From assembly GCA_047639475.1 (NCBI GenBank), contig JBLIOD010000040.1:1-25117 (forward strand): 25,117 bases of DNA. The letters run 5' to 3'. This DNA is from JAAELZ01 sp047639475. GTDB lineage: Bacteria > Pseudomonadota > Gammaproteobacteria > Arenicellales > Poriferihabitantaceae. Each line of letters opens with the position of its first letter. Positions within the stretch are counted from its first letter, which is position 1. A program made the translations under genes and the position numbers. Positions 15,264 to 23,202 of this stretch are shown here, piece by piece. The notes under the pieces were generated by a model that worked only from the letters and a program-made list of their open reading frames with translations, had not been told where the DNA came from and ran no database searches.

Positions 15264-16670
15264 CGTCAAAAAATTATCAATCCCTTTTATCTTATCCTCA
15301 GGGTGATGATTAACGTAGATAACCGAAGATTCACTGCCAGCGCAAATTTTCTCTATTAAAGCCAGCACTACCTGTCTATTTATTTCGTCTAAGCCTAAGC
15401 AAGGCTCATCTAGAATCAGCAATGGTGGGTGTTTTACCATCGCTCTAGCGATCAATAACAAACGCTGATCACCATAAGAAAGCTTATTAAATGGCTCATC
15501 AGCTTTCGCCTCTAACCCTAACAACGCCAACCATTGGTCCGCTATGTTCTTTTCAGCATCGCTACTCTTGGTATACATCCCGATGCTGTCATAAAATCCT
15601 GATACGATCACGTTTCTGAGGCTCGCACTCACTCGGTATTCCCATTGTAAGGCTGTAGAAACATAACCGATGTGTTGCTTTATTTCCCAAATACTCTCGC
15701 CGTTACCGCGTTGGAACCCAAATACAAAAATATCGTTGGTATAGCATTGTGGATGATCACCGGTAATGAGGGAAAGTAGGTTGGTTTTGCCACTGCCATT
15801 GGGCCCGCTCAATTGCCAATGTTGATTGGGTTCTATAGTCCAATTTAAATTTTCAAATATGATGGTGTCTCCATACTTAATACTCACATTGCTTAACCGC
15901 ACCAACGCATCGTTTTCACTTAGTACCGGCGCTTTCACTGAGGCATCCCGCAGCGGTATTTGTCGTGAAGTGGTCGCAAGGTGTAGCAGTTGGTATAGGT
16001 CGTTGAACGCATCGTGGTCACTGCGTTTAATGGTGTGATGCAATTTGCCATCAGCCACGTATGCGATATCAGTGATGAAATCAGGGCACTCGTCAAAACG
16101 ATTTAACACCAACACCATCGGTATTTCGCCCACCAAGGTTTTCAGATGCTGCTGCAGCATTTCCAAGGTATTTTCATCTAAACCATCAAACGGTTCGTCT
16201 AGCACCAATAAATCGGGCTCACAGGCCAACGCACGCACCAACATAACCTTTCTAGATTCACCGGTAGACAGTTTCCTAAATGCTCTATCAATTAAGGGAG
16301 TTAATCCAAACTGTGCTGTCAACTTGTCTGCCAGATCATTATCTGTACAGACCGCCGACAAAATCTCTCTCACCGGCGTCCCTAACGAGATCACATCTAA
16401 GATATCTGCATCATCTTTTCTCAATTCTGCGGTAATAAGGTCCGCTTGAGCCTCAAACGATACAACGCCTATTTTTTCTGGCACACCGTCAATCTCTCCC
16501 TGTGTGATGTCACCCGCTCCCGTCAACACCGCCGCTAAGGCAGATTTCCCAGCCCCATTGGAACCCGCGATCATCCAATTCTGATCAGGCTGTATTTCCC
16601 AATCTATGGAGTACAAGGCAAACCGGTCATCGAAGTTCACCGACAGGTCTTTAAAGTAAATAGGTTTCAA
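15255..16670 (-). CDS. modF: tandem ABC ATPase ModF (molybdate-associated ATP-binding protein)
   Basis: The product has two complete ABC ATPase domains and no membrane part. From TTG 16670 (471 residues) domain 1 has Walker A GSNGAGKS at about 36-43, signature LSTGE at 134-138 and Walker B LLVLDEP at 154-160. Domain 2 has GPNGSGKT at 289-296, LSYGDQR at 397-403 and LLILDEP at 417-423. LVLNRFDE, LLSLITGDHPQ, IWEIKQHIGYVS and YRVSASLRNVI match E. coli ModF closely. The frame is open further upstream to a GTG at 16739, but those codons are the transcription terminator of ilvC, and the ModF N-terminus aligns from 16670. The ribosome-binding site there is weak. modABC is not in the window, and the cellular role of ModF is not well defined. 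Confidence 0.9.
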   Translation of the reverse strand: MKPIYFKDLSVNFDDRFALYSIDWEIQPDQNWMIAGSNGAGKSALAAVLTGAGDITQGEIDGVPEKIGVVSFEAQADLITAELRKDDADILDVISLGTPVREILSAVCTDNDLADKLTAQFGLTPLIDRAFRKLSTGESRKVMLVRALACEPDLLVLDEPFDGLDENTLEMLQQHLKTLVGEIPMVLVLNRFDECPDFITDIAYVADGKLHHTIKRSDHDAFNDLYQLLHLATTSRQIPLRDASVKAPVLSENDALVRLSNVSIKYGDTIIFENLNWTIEPNQHWQLSGPNGSGKTNLLSLITGDHPQCYTNDIFVFGFQRGNGESIWEIKQHIGYVSTALQWEYRVSASLRNVIVSGFYDSIGMYTKSSDAEKNIADQWLALLGLEAKADEPFNKLSYGDQRLLLIARAMVKHPPLLILDEPCLGLDEINRQVVLALIEKICAGSESSVIYVNHHPEDKIKGIDNFLTLV

Positions 16671-16721
16671 TATTTCGTGAGTCGAGGTTTTACAGTGCAA
16701 GGGTAGACTAGTAGTTGATAC

Positions 16722-16752
16722 AAAAAAGCCGAGACCCACTCTCCCGGCCTTT
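16722..16752 (-). terminator. Rho-independent terminator of ilvC
   Basis: On the minus strand AAAGGCCGGGA pairs with TCTCGGCTTT, with one bulged G and one G-T pair, around a GAGTGGG-type loop, followed by a run of T residues. It lies about 40 bp after the ilvC stop. The naive long reading of modF starts inside this hairpin. Confidence 0.75.
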
Positions 16753-16790
16753 GCTAACTCAATGTGCCGTATGAAGGCTAATCAATCTGA

Positions 16791-18266
16791 TCAGATTATC
16801 TTCTTCATATCAGCCATGTAGCCCCGTAACTCACCACCAATATCTTCTACTGGGTGATTACGGATAGCGGCATTCACTTCAATCAAACGGGCATTGTCCA
16901 CGCCCATGTCATCTAATGCCAGCCCTTTGCCGATCACGTCTGATTTAATACCTTTCATGAAATCCCCTAATAGCGGCACACAAGCATGGTTATATAAATA
17001 ACAGCCATACTCAGCCGTATCTGAAATAGTGGCATTCATTTCGTAAAGCTTCTTACGCGCAATGGTATTGGCGATCAAAGGCGTCTCATGCAAAGATTCA
17101 TAATAAGCTGAATCAGCGATGATGCCCGCATCTGTCATGGTTTCAAAAGCCAGCTCAACACCCGCTTTAACCATCGCGACCATCAAAATACCGTTATCGA
17201 AGTACTCTTGCTCTGAAATCTCCACTTCACCCGCAGCGGTTTTCTCAAACGCTGTTTCAGCAGTATCAGCACGCCAGCCCAATAAATTCACATCATCATT
17301 GGCCCAATCTGCCATCATGGTACGTGAGAATGTGCCATTCATGATGTCGTCTTGGTGCTCGTGATAAAGATGGCGCATGATGTCTTTCATCTCCTCAGCT
17401 AAATCGAATGCCTTGATTTTGGCAGGATTAGACAGGCGGTCCATCATATTGGTTACGCCGCCATACTTAAGTGCTTCGGTAACGGTTTCCCAACCAAACT
17501 GAATCAACTTAGATGCATAACCCATCTCAATGCCTTCTTCGATCATTTTATCGAAACATAACAATGAACCGGTTTGCAACATGCCACATAGAATAGTTTG
17601 CTCACCCATTAGATCAGATTTGACTTCAGCAATAAAAGACGACATTAATACGCCTGCTTTATGACCACCGGTACCCACTGCATAAGCCTTGGCTAGTGCC
17701 AAACCTTCGCCGTTGGGATCATTGTCTTCGTGAACTGCGATCAGAGTCGGTACACCGAAACCACGCACGTATTCAGCACGCACTTCAGAACCCGGGCACT
17801 TTGGCGCCACCATGATAACGGTTAAATCATCGCGAACTTGCATGCCTTCTTCAACAATATTAAAACCGTGAGAATAAGACAAACAGGCGCCTTTTTTCAT
17901 TAACGGCATTACCGCAGTAACCACTGGCGTGTGTTGCTTATCTGGCGTCAGGTTAAGCACCACGTCGGCAGTAGGAATTAACTCCTCATAGGTACCCACG
18001 GTAAAACCGTTTTCAGTAGCATTCTTCCAAGATTGACGCTTTTCAGCAATCGCTGCATCACGCAGGGTGTATGAAACGTCCAGACCACTATCACGTAAGT
18101 TTAGTCCTTGGTTTAAGCCCTGAGCGCCACAACCAATCACCACCATCTTCTTTCCTTTAAGCGCTTCAACGCCATCAGTAAATTCGTCAAGGTGCATAAA
18201 GCGGCATTTAGCCAACTGTTCTAGCTGCAGACGCAGAGGCAAAGTATTAAAATAATTGTTCGACAT
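16791..18266 (-). CDS. ilvC: ketol-acid reductoisomerase, class II (long form)
   Basis: The 491-residue product is exactly the length of E. coli IlvC, the long class II enzyme. It converts 2-acetolactate or 2-aceto-2-hydroxybutyrate to dihydroxy acids with NADPH and Mg2+ in valine/isoleucine synthesis. The NADP Rossmann motif is VVIGCGAQGLNQGLNLRDSG. It is followed by YTLRDAAIAEKRQSWKNA, and then by APKCPGSEVR and the duplicated C-terminal knotted domains with acidic metal ligands (for example EVKSDLMGEQTILCGM). It is divergent from ilvY and monocistronic, with its own terminator. A 14-bp palindrome, AATCTGATCAGATT, lies across its stop codon (16784-16797). Confidence 0.97.
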   Translation of the reverse strand: MSNNYFNTLPLRLQLEQLAKCRFMHLDEFTDGVEALKGKKMVVIGCGAQGLNQGLNLRDSGLDVSYTLRDAAIAEKRQSWKNATENGFTVGTYEELIPTADVVLNLTPDKQHTPVVTAVMPLMKKGACLSYSHGFNIVEEGMQVRDDLTVIMVAPKCPGSEVRAEYVRGFGVPTLIAVHEDNDPNGEGLALAKAYAVGTGGHKAGVLMSSFIAEVKSDLMGEQTILCGMLQTGSLLCFDKMIEEGIEMGYASKLIQFGWETVTEALKYGGVTNMMDRLSNPAKIKAFDLAEEMKDIMRHLYHEHQDDIMNGTFSRTMMADWANDDVNLLGWRADTAETAFEKTAAGEVEISEQEYFDNGILMVAMVKAGVELAFETMTDAGIIADSAYYESLHETPLIANTIARKKLYEMNATISDTAEYGCYLYNHACVPLLGDFMKGIKSDVIGKGLALDDMGVDNARLIEVNAAIRNHPVEDIGGELRGYMADMKKII

Positions 18267-18385
18267 GGAAGATTTCTCGTGTGCTTAAAAATTAGACGCG
18301 CGACTTTATAGCAAGCACAGTGTTTCGTAAATTGATATATTTGCAATACTGTATCCCACTAATAGCAACACGCCCCATCTGATAG
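18267..18385. promoter_or_regulatory. divergent ilvC-ilvY control region
   Basis: This 119-bp space contains ATTG-N9-CAAT (18331-18347), a LysR-type T-N11-A inverted repeat whose TTGCAAT half resembles the IlvY operators of E. coli. On the minus strand TATAAA (plus 18305-18310) is a good -10 for ilvC. In enterobacteria IlvY bound here activates ilvC when acetolactate or acetohydroxybutyrate is present and represses its own gene; the same is inferred here. Confidence 0.65.
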
Positions 18386-19258
18386 ATGAATCCCCGACTG
18401 ATTAAGCAATTCATAAGCTTAGCTGAGCACCTACATTTCGGTCGTGCTAGCGATGCCTGCCATATCAGCTCATCGGCGCTATCTAGAAATATTCGTCAAC
18501 TAGAAGAGGAGCTCGATACCGTTTTATTTGACCGAGACAACCGATCTGTGAACCTCACCCAAGAGGGCGATACTTTTCTGCAATATGCGAGAGACGCGAC
18601 ACTGAAATGGAAGGGGGTGTTGAACGAGCTTAATACTCAATCGGGCGAGTTACGCGGCAAGTTAAAACTATATTGCTCAGTCACCGCAGCCTATAGCATT
18701 TTATTTGATTTATTGAATCGCTTTCGTGACGATCATCCTGGCATCGACATCAAGCTACACACAGGAGATCCTGAGCACGCGATAGATCGAATTCTTGCAG
18801 GGCATGAAGACATCAGCATCGCAGCACACCCTAAAACCTTGCCGAAGAACATCGCATTCAAACCCATCACCGTTTCCCCGCTTTTGTTTATTGCGCCCAT
18901 GCAATCCAAGGATCTGAGGTTCAATCCATTACCACCCGTATCTGTCAGTAACTGGGAGCAAATTCCGATGATATTGGCCGAAGGAGGCATAGCCAGAAAA
19001 CGTACAGATGCTTGGTTCAAGCAGCAGGGAATTTCACCGAAGATCTATGCGCAAGTAACAGGCAATGAAGCTATCGTTAGCATGGTGAGCTTGGGCTTGG
19101 GGGTCGGAGTGGTGCCGAAGATAGTCATAGACCACAGCCCAATGGCAGACAACATTCAGGTGCTGGATGTTACCCCAAAATTAGAACCTTACAACGTTGG
19201 CTTGTTTGCTCTCAAAAAACAACTTAAGAATCCGTTGCTCCGTGCCTTTTGGGGATGA
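18386..19258 (+). CDS. ilvY: LysR-type regulator IlvY
   Basis: A 290-residue LysR-family protein, close to E. coli IlvY (297). The N-terminal winged helix includes FISLAEHLHFGRASDACHIS, then SSALSRNIRQLEEELDTVLF, with an effector-binding domain from about residue 95. Features such as LYCSVTAAYSILFDLL, VTGNEAIVSMVSLGLGVGVV and an ending in FWG are IlvY-like. Divergence from ilvC with a LysR operator between them supports the assignment. It is the last ordinary core gene before the accessory region; no strong terminator follows, only a weak CACC/GGTG hairpin near 19312-19325. Confidence 0.92.
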   Translation: MNPRLIKQFISLAEHLHFGRASDACHISSSALSRNIRQLEEELDTVLFDRDNRSVNLTQEGDTFLQYARDATLKWKGVLNELNTQSGELRGKLKLYCSVTAAYSILFDLLNRFRDDHPGIDIKLHTGDPEHAIDRILAGHEDISIAAHPKTLPKNIAFKPITVSPLLFIAPMQSKDLRFNPLPPVSVSNWEQIPMILAEGGIARKRTDAWFKQQGISPKIYAQVTGNEAIVSMVSLGLGVGVVPKIVIDHSPMADNIQVLDVTPKLEPYNVGLFALKKQLKNPLLRAFWG

Positions 19259-19324
19259 CAGGTTTACGTGAAGCACCTTTAAATAGCGCATACATAAGGA
19301 TATTATCGACCACCAAAAGCGGTG

Positions 19325-19530
19325 CCAAGTCTTGCAATCAAGCATTCTTGACTTGATGGGGTGTTTTTATGGCAATACCAATAAGAATAGAATATGTGGG
19401 AGCGCTTTATAATGTGATTTCTCGGGGTGGTCGACGTGAAGATATATTCGTTAATGATGAATTTAATGTGCATTATTGAACAGTTAGTCGAGTGATGAAA
19501 AAAGCAGAAGTGCGTGATTGCAAGACCTTA
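19325..19530 (+). mobile_element. RAYT-derived MITE, copy 1 (206 bp)
   Basis: The ends are imperfect inverted repeats: CCAAGTCTTGCAATCA at the left and TGATTGCAAGACCTTA at the right. An ATG at 19369 starts MAIPIRIEYVGALYNVIS, then RGGRREDIFVNDE, the N-terminal signature of REP-associated tyrosine (Y1) transposases. This runs straight into FNVHY, a TGA stop, then TVSRVMKKAEVRDCKT, which resembles the C-terminal helix-turn-helix of the same family (HYSTVSR). The catalytic HUH and tyrosine region is absent. It is about 95% identical to copy 2 (roughly 11 differences by eye), with the same length and the same deletion junction. Confidence 0.8.
19369..19479 (+). pseudogene. RAYT (Y1/HUH transposase) N-terminal remnant inside MITE copy 1
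   Basis: A 36-codon frame ends at TGA 19477-19479. It keeps the RAYT N-terminal block and SRGGRREDIF, which is less degraded than in copy 2. The TGA replaces an expected serine codon (TCA) in HYSTVSR. The same TGA is present in copy 2, so it was fixed before the two copies separated. Confidence 0.7.
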
Positions 19531-19539
19531 ATTTCCTTC

Positions 19540-19921
19540 TCGTTCAACAGTAATGGATGAAACGCATAAAGTAGCGATTACGCGCTTAGGTAATAGAGTG
19601 CGTGCGGGCGGCAGGGCTGACCTAGCAGGGTTTAATCTTGAGATCCCAGCAAGTCACAAACGGAATTTGGAACATGTTTTGGGCCACTTATTTCCAGGTG
19701 CAACTGCCAATCAGGGACCAGAATATTGGGCAGGCCTACGTCCAATGACCCCCAATGGTGTGCCAATAATAGGCAGGAGTAGTATAAGCAATCTGTATAT
19801 GAATACTGGGCACGGCACCTTGGGTTGGACCATGAGAGCTGGATCTGGAAAAATAATCAGTGACTTGGTTAGTGAGACGCTACCAGAGCTCAACGGTTTT
19901 AATCAGCAACTGCCATATTGA
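19540..19921 (+). pseudogene. dadA: D-amino-acid dehydrogenase (DadA) C-terminal remnant
   Basis: From the ATG at 19553 there are 122 residues: MDETHKVAITRLGNRVRAGG followed by RADLAGF, then YWAGLRPMTPNGVPIIG and NLYMNTGHGTLGWTMRAGSG. These are the C-terminal FAD-binding and substrate-domain motifs of the D-amino-acid dehydrogenase small subunit, normally about 415-430 residues. Codons just upstream (SRSTV before MDE) still match the family, so similarity begins within about 10-15 bp of the inner end of MITE copy 1 and the first ~300 residues are missing. The missing 5' part is not elsewhere in the window. It is therefore a remnant, and the MITE end probably marks the rearrangement junction. 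Confidence 0.82.
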
Positions 19922-20248
19922 TGATTCGAGAGCCCAACATAAGGTTGAGAGTTCAGAAGAGACTAGGCGAAAACAGAGTCACTCGTAGAAGGGGTGAGAA
20001 CTACTTTTAGGGATTATCAATTTAACTGACAGCCCACTGGAGTCAATTACCATAGTTGATCAAACTATCAATCGTTCATAAAGACTTTATCGGTTATCAC
20101 TTCAATGATGTCGTTTGCCTTCATTGACTAATGGCCGCAATAGAACGAAAAATGACAGTTTTGAATCGAAACAAGCAAAATCTAAACACGTTTATTTCTA
20201 TAGCTTGTTGCTAACAAATACCTGAGGTGTAAAGTGGGTATCTTCTCT
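19922..20248. other. intergenic stretch without a recognisable gene
   Basis: These 327 A+T-rich bases hold no supported gene, RNA or repeat. A 7-bp inverted repeat (TCAATGA at 20102-20108, TCATTGA at 20121-20127) is present but has no T-tract. An overlapping frame at 20182-20574 on the minus strand is a shadow of the GFA gene. Confidence 0.5.
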
Positions 20249-20758
20249 TCAAGCGTTCGAAATGCCAGCTGTTTCTTTGATTTTCGCCATGCGCTCCATA
20301 CTCTCGGGCGACCAAGTCTCTTTGAATTCATAGAATAATTCAACCTGCCGATCTTCTTTTGGCAGAATGACCCACGGATGTTTTGAACTCGTATAAATAT
20401 GTACATCTGGTGGGAATTGGTCAGGTTCGTCAAGCGTGCCAACGCGAATGAACCGGATAAATTTGCGTAAATCACCGCCCATGTTGTAATTACTCCAAAC
20501 TGCGGTTTTGCATTGGGTGCATCGAGCAATGTCTTGGCCGGTTCCACTGGGTGTTGGTACCGTAATTTCGTCAAGCTCTCCTGAAATCAGCTTCACTCTA
20601 TCTGCTTCAAATAGGGCGTTCAGTGCAAAGGAAGAGCCAGAGTTTTGCTGACAGCCGCGGCAATGGCAACAGTGAACGATCATAGGCTTCGACGTCACCT
20701 GATAACGCACATGGCCGCACATGCAGCCTCCATGTCTTGTTTGAGAATTATTGCTCAT
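20249..20758 (-). CDS. GFA/CENP-V-family zinc-binding protein
   Basis: A 169-residue member of the family named after glutathione-dependent formaldehyde-activating enzyme. Zinc-binding cysteines are visible as GC12MC14G, C31HC33RGC36 and C80TQC83, which fit the two-zinc beta-fold of the family. The usual CGT after the last pair is CKT here. Members bind thiol adducts or are uncharacterised; the actual substrate is unknown. The start is set at ATG 20758, preceded by AGAGGA, rather than the GTG at 20776. It is the last of three minus-strand genes after the OsmC-type and truncated-haemoglobin genes, which suggests a detoxification cassette. It is more G+C-rich than the core genes. Confidence 0.85.
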   Translation of the reverse strand: MSNNSQTRHGGCMCGHVRYQVTSKPMIVHCCHCRGCQQNSGSSFALNALFEADRVKLISGELDEITVPTPSGTGQDIARCTQCKTAVWSNYNMGGDLRKFIRFIRVGTLDEPDQFPPDVHIYTSSKHPWVILPKEDRQVELFYEFKETWSPESMERMAKIKETAGISNA

Positions 20759-20854
20759 GTTGTCCTCTAGTTTCACTTGTGTTGAAAAGCGGTTAGTTGG
20801 GGTGGTAGGCCCCGTGAAATTAACCTGCCGAAATCACGTGCCAATGGATAAGTG

Positions 20855-21223
20855 TTATGCCGTCACAATATCGGCTTTGAGGCTTTCAAGGAAGGCCATC
20901 ACCTCACCTCCTTCTGTTGCGCCAACGCCAAGTGCTCCTGCAACGCTGCCGACGATTTCAATAAATCGTGCCCAGTCTGTTTCCGTTATGCCCATGCCTC
21001 TATGCGCAGTTGCCATATCGCGGCCCGTATAATACATCTGCCCGCCTGTTTGATTGACTAAATAGTCGATTAGGATTTGAAGATCGCGAGCATCGCGGTC
21101 GGCGCTACGATTTTCCCAAAAGCGTCCAAGAGTGTCATCCTTTTGTGCCTGGCCGATTAGTTGGGTTGCAAATGTGGCGATTGCGTCATAGCCGCCAAGG
21201 CGTGCGTAGAGAGAAGTTGTCAT
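20855..21223 (-). CDS. truncated haemoglobin, group I
   Basis: This 122-residue protein has the length and two-over-two helical pattern of group I truncated haemoglobins. It opens with LYARLGGYDAIATF. The proximal haem ligand is His74 in TGRDMATAHRGMGIT, a highly conserved block, followed by the G-H helices ending in FLESLKADIV. These proteins bind O2 or NO and often take part in NO detoxification or oxygen chemistry. The ATG is preceded by AAGGAA. It lies between the OsmC-type and GFA genes and is probably co-transcribed (gaps of 193 and 96 bp). Confidence 0.92.
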   Translation of the reverse strand: MTTSLYARLGGYDAIATFATQLIGQAQKDDTLGRFWENRSADRDARDLQILIDYLVNQTGGQMYYTGRDMATAHRGMGITETDWARFIEIVGSVAGALGVGATEGGEVMAFLESLKADIVTA

Positions 21224-21298
21224 TTTTAATATTCCTTAAGTTTTAGTGGAGTTGGGTTTTAGGGTTTCTTGTTGTTTATACTGAGGTATTTGGCTGCA

Positions 21299-21424
21299 TT
21301 ACATGCGCCTGCGGTCACGCGGATTATCAATAGGTTTGATAAAAGTAAAGATGGGTTCGCCCCCGAAGAGGCGAAAATACACCAGCTCTACGATATTGCG
21401 CTTTAATAGGACGCTATCAGGCAA
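21299..21424 (-). CDS. possible 41-residue small protein downstream of the OsmC gene
   Basis: On the minus strand a TTG at 21424 overlaps the OsmC stop codon by 8 nt and opens 41 codons ending at TAA 21299. The product begins MPDSVLLKRNIVELVYFRLF and ends in a basic NPRDRRRM. Codon use is compatible with the G+C-rich neighbours and the gap would otherwise be long for an operon. No family is recognised, and a chance frame or an eroded gene is equally possible. An inverted repeat, TTCGCC/GGCGAA (21356-21375), falls inside it. Confidence 0.22.
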   Translation of the reverse strand: MPDSVLLKRNIVELVYFRLFGGEPIFTFIKPIDNPRDRRRM

Positions 21425-21932
21425 TCGTTATCTCTACCGTTGAAGGCGTTTCACGACGACAGCTGTCCGCTACCGGGGAATGAGTCACCGCGTAATCAAC
21501 AATGTCACGCAGGGTCTTTTCGTCCACTCCTGCAGCTCCAATCGTAACGCGGGTTCGTAAACTCAAAGGGCCGGCAGGAACTGACTTGTCGATGCCGAGC
21601 AAGCCGCGATCGTCGGAAACACTGTCGGTCGTGACCGAGAGCGTGTCCAGCGTTACCCCTACCTGTGCAGCGTGCAACGCTATTCTGGTGGCATCGCAGG
21701 TAGCCAAAGCTGCGCGCGACAGCCACCCTGGAGAAGGCGCAGAACCACCTCCACCGATGGCCAGCGGCATGTCGGTTACAATCGTTTCACCTTCTTCGTC
21801 AGTGGCGCGGCACCGTAGGCCATCTTCCATGACCGCAGTGATTGGCGGGTCGTTGCTTAGCGCATCTTTCGGGTTATTTGTTAAGTAGGTAATAACATCG
21901 TTTACTGAATTTTGAATATGGTCGATACACAT
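21417..21932 (-). CDS. OsmC/Ohr-family protein
   Basis: A 171-residue OsmC-fold protein, longer than Ohr at its N-terminus. The two redox cysteines characteristic of the family are visible: Cys79 in RAALATCDATRIALHAA and Cys158 in HSPVADSCRRE. The GGGGSAPSPG segment precedes the central helix. OsmC/Ohr proteins reduce organic hydroperoxides with thiols, although some single-domain members act on other substrates. It is the first gene of the minus-strand trio and is divergent from a LysR regulator. The ATG has an AAGGAAAA site upstream. Base composition is clearly richer in G+C than in the apr or ilv genes. Confidence 0.88.
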   Translation of the reverse strand: MCIDHIQNSVNDVITYLTNNPKDALSNDPPITAVMEDGLRCRATDEEGETIVTDMPLAIGGGGSAPSPGWLSRAALATCDATRIALHAAQVGVTLDTLSVTTDSVSDDRGLLGIDKSVPAGPLSLRTRVTIGAAGVDEKTLRDIVDYAVTHSPVADSCRRETPSTVEITIA

Positions 21933-22143
21933 AGTATTTTCCTTGTTTAAGTTGTGGATCAGAATATCAATTTGGTTTCTATTGCTATTGAACTCTTAGT
22001 GGTCGGTTTTCGTTCGCCGGCGAGCACTGTCACACTTTAGCCGCTTGATATGTTCGACAGCATTGTATTACTATCATGTTTATTATGAATTACAGAAAAA
22101 TCGACAACCGTTTTGCAATAATGCACATAGCAGAGGACACCGA
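21933..22143. promoter_or_regulatory. divergent control region between the OsmC-type gene and lysR
   Basis: These 211 bp separate the two divergent starts and should hold both promoters and the LysR operator. A GCCGGC palindrome lies near 22016-22021. No T-N11-A operator can be chosen over the others by eye. The lysR ribosome-binding site AGAGGA is at about 22132-22137. Confidence 0.45.
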
Positions 22144-23025
22144 ATGCAATGGGATGACGCGCGAATATTTCTGGCCGTAGCCCGCGAAGGGTCTTTCAGC
22201 AGTGCCGCCAAGCGCCTAGGGGTGCAGCATTCGACTGTTTCCCGTCGTATTTACGCCTTGGAGAAACAGCTTGCAGTACTGCTGGTTGAACGCAGACCGT
22301 CTGGATATATTCTGACCGAGGCCGGGGAAGAATTGAAGCAGTCCGCTTCTCAGATAGAGAAAGAGATTTTGTCCTTTGAGGGGACGGTTAGCGGGCAAAC
22401 TGAGGATGCCCTAGGGGCGCTGCGAGTCACTGCCATTGCCAACATGGCATCGACTGTGCTGATGCCCTATTTCGCAAGTTTCAGTGCGGCTTATCCCAAA
22501 ATAGAACTAAGCGTCCAAGTGACCAATGACTCGGTGCGATTATCTGAACGGGAGGCCGACGTCGCTATTCGTCAGTCCAACGAACCGTCTGAAACTTTGA
22601 TCGGCACGCGCTTGACAACAGTAGCTTCAGCCGTTTATGGCGCTCGCGATTACTGCGCGGCGCTCAAATTGGGGCAGGCGACTGAAAAATGGATTGGCGT
22701 TGATTGCTGCGATTATCATAGAGGCTGGACCAAGCAAGCTCGGCCGCAAGCCGATCACGAATTTTATGTTGACGAAACCTCGCTTACCGTTGCCGCGCTA
22801 AAGCAAGGGCTGGGTGTTGGTTTTCTACCTTGCTTTTTGGCCGACAGCGACCCTGCACTGGCAAGATTCCACGAGCCTGAAAAAAAGCATGAACTCGGGC
22901 TGTGGCTGTTATATCACCGTGACCTGCGCAACACCAAACGTGTGGCTCTGTTTCGTGAGCATATGCAGCGGGAGATCAAAAAATCTGTTGCGTTGTTCGA
23001 GGGTACGGCGCCAATTTCGAAGTAG
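22144..23025 (+). CDS. LysR-family transcriptional regulator
   Basis: From ATG 22144 the protein has 293 residues, a normal LysR length. The winged helix spans MQWDDARIFLAVAREGSFSS to HSTVSRRIYALEKQL. The effector domain starts near LGALRVTAIANMASTVLMPY and ends with the usual QGLGVGFLPCFLAD region. The frame is open to 22045, but only the 22144 start has a good site (AGAGGA, 6-nt spacing) and aligns with family N-termini. Its likely target is the divergent OsmC-haemoglobin-GFA unit; the inducer is unknown. It is G+C-rich like that unit, suggesting they arrived together. Confidence 0.88.
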   Translation: MQWDDARIFLAVAREGSFSSAAKRLGVQHSTVSRRIYALEKQLAVLLVERRPSGYILTEAGEELKQSASQIEKEILSFEGTVSGQTEDALGALRVTAIANMASTVLMPYFASFSAAYPKIELSVQVTNDSVRLSEREADVAIRQSNEPSETLIGTRLTTVASAVYGARDYCAALKLGQATEKWIGVDCCDYHRGWTKQARPQADHEFYVDETSLTVAALKQGLGVGFLPCFLADSDPALARFHEPEKKHELGLWLLYHRDLRNTKRVALFREHMQREIKKSVALFEGTAPISK

Positions 23026-23034
23026 TCACACGCT

Positions 23035-23061
23035 AAAGGGCAGCTTATGATGGGCCCTTTT
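23035..23061 (+). terminator. Rho-independent terminator of lysR
   Basis: AAAGGGC (23035-23041) pairs with GCCCTTT (23054-23060), followed by TTTTGT. It is placed 10 bp after the lysR stop, as expected for a functional terminator. Confidence 0.75.
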
Positions 23062-23202
23062 GTAAAACGGTTGGCGCGTGCTTTAGGCGGTCTTTTTACT
23101 CTCTTTTTCGAACTGACCCGCTGGGTAGACATCAGCAAACAATACCTTTATACGGTGGTCATGGCTTAGGTGAAGGGATTTGCAGAAAAACGAAAAACTG
23201 TG

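Noticed and set aside
19922..20248. Possible regulatory RNA or attachment site
   Set aside because: Only one weak inverted repeat is present, with no T-tract, no tRNA fragment and no flanking direct repeat.
23047..23169. 40-residue frame starting MMGPFVKRLARALGG after lysR
   Set aside because: Its start lies within the lysR terminator hairpin, it lacks a ribosome-binding site, and no family is recognised.
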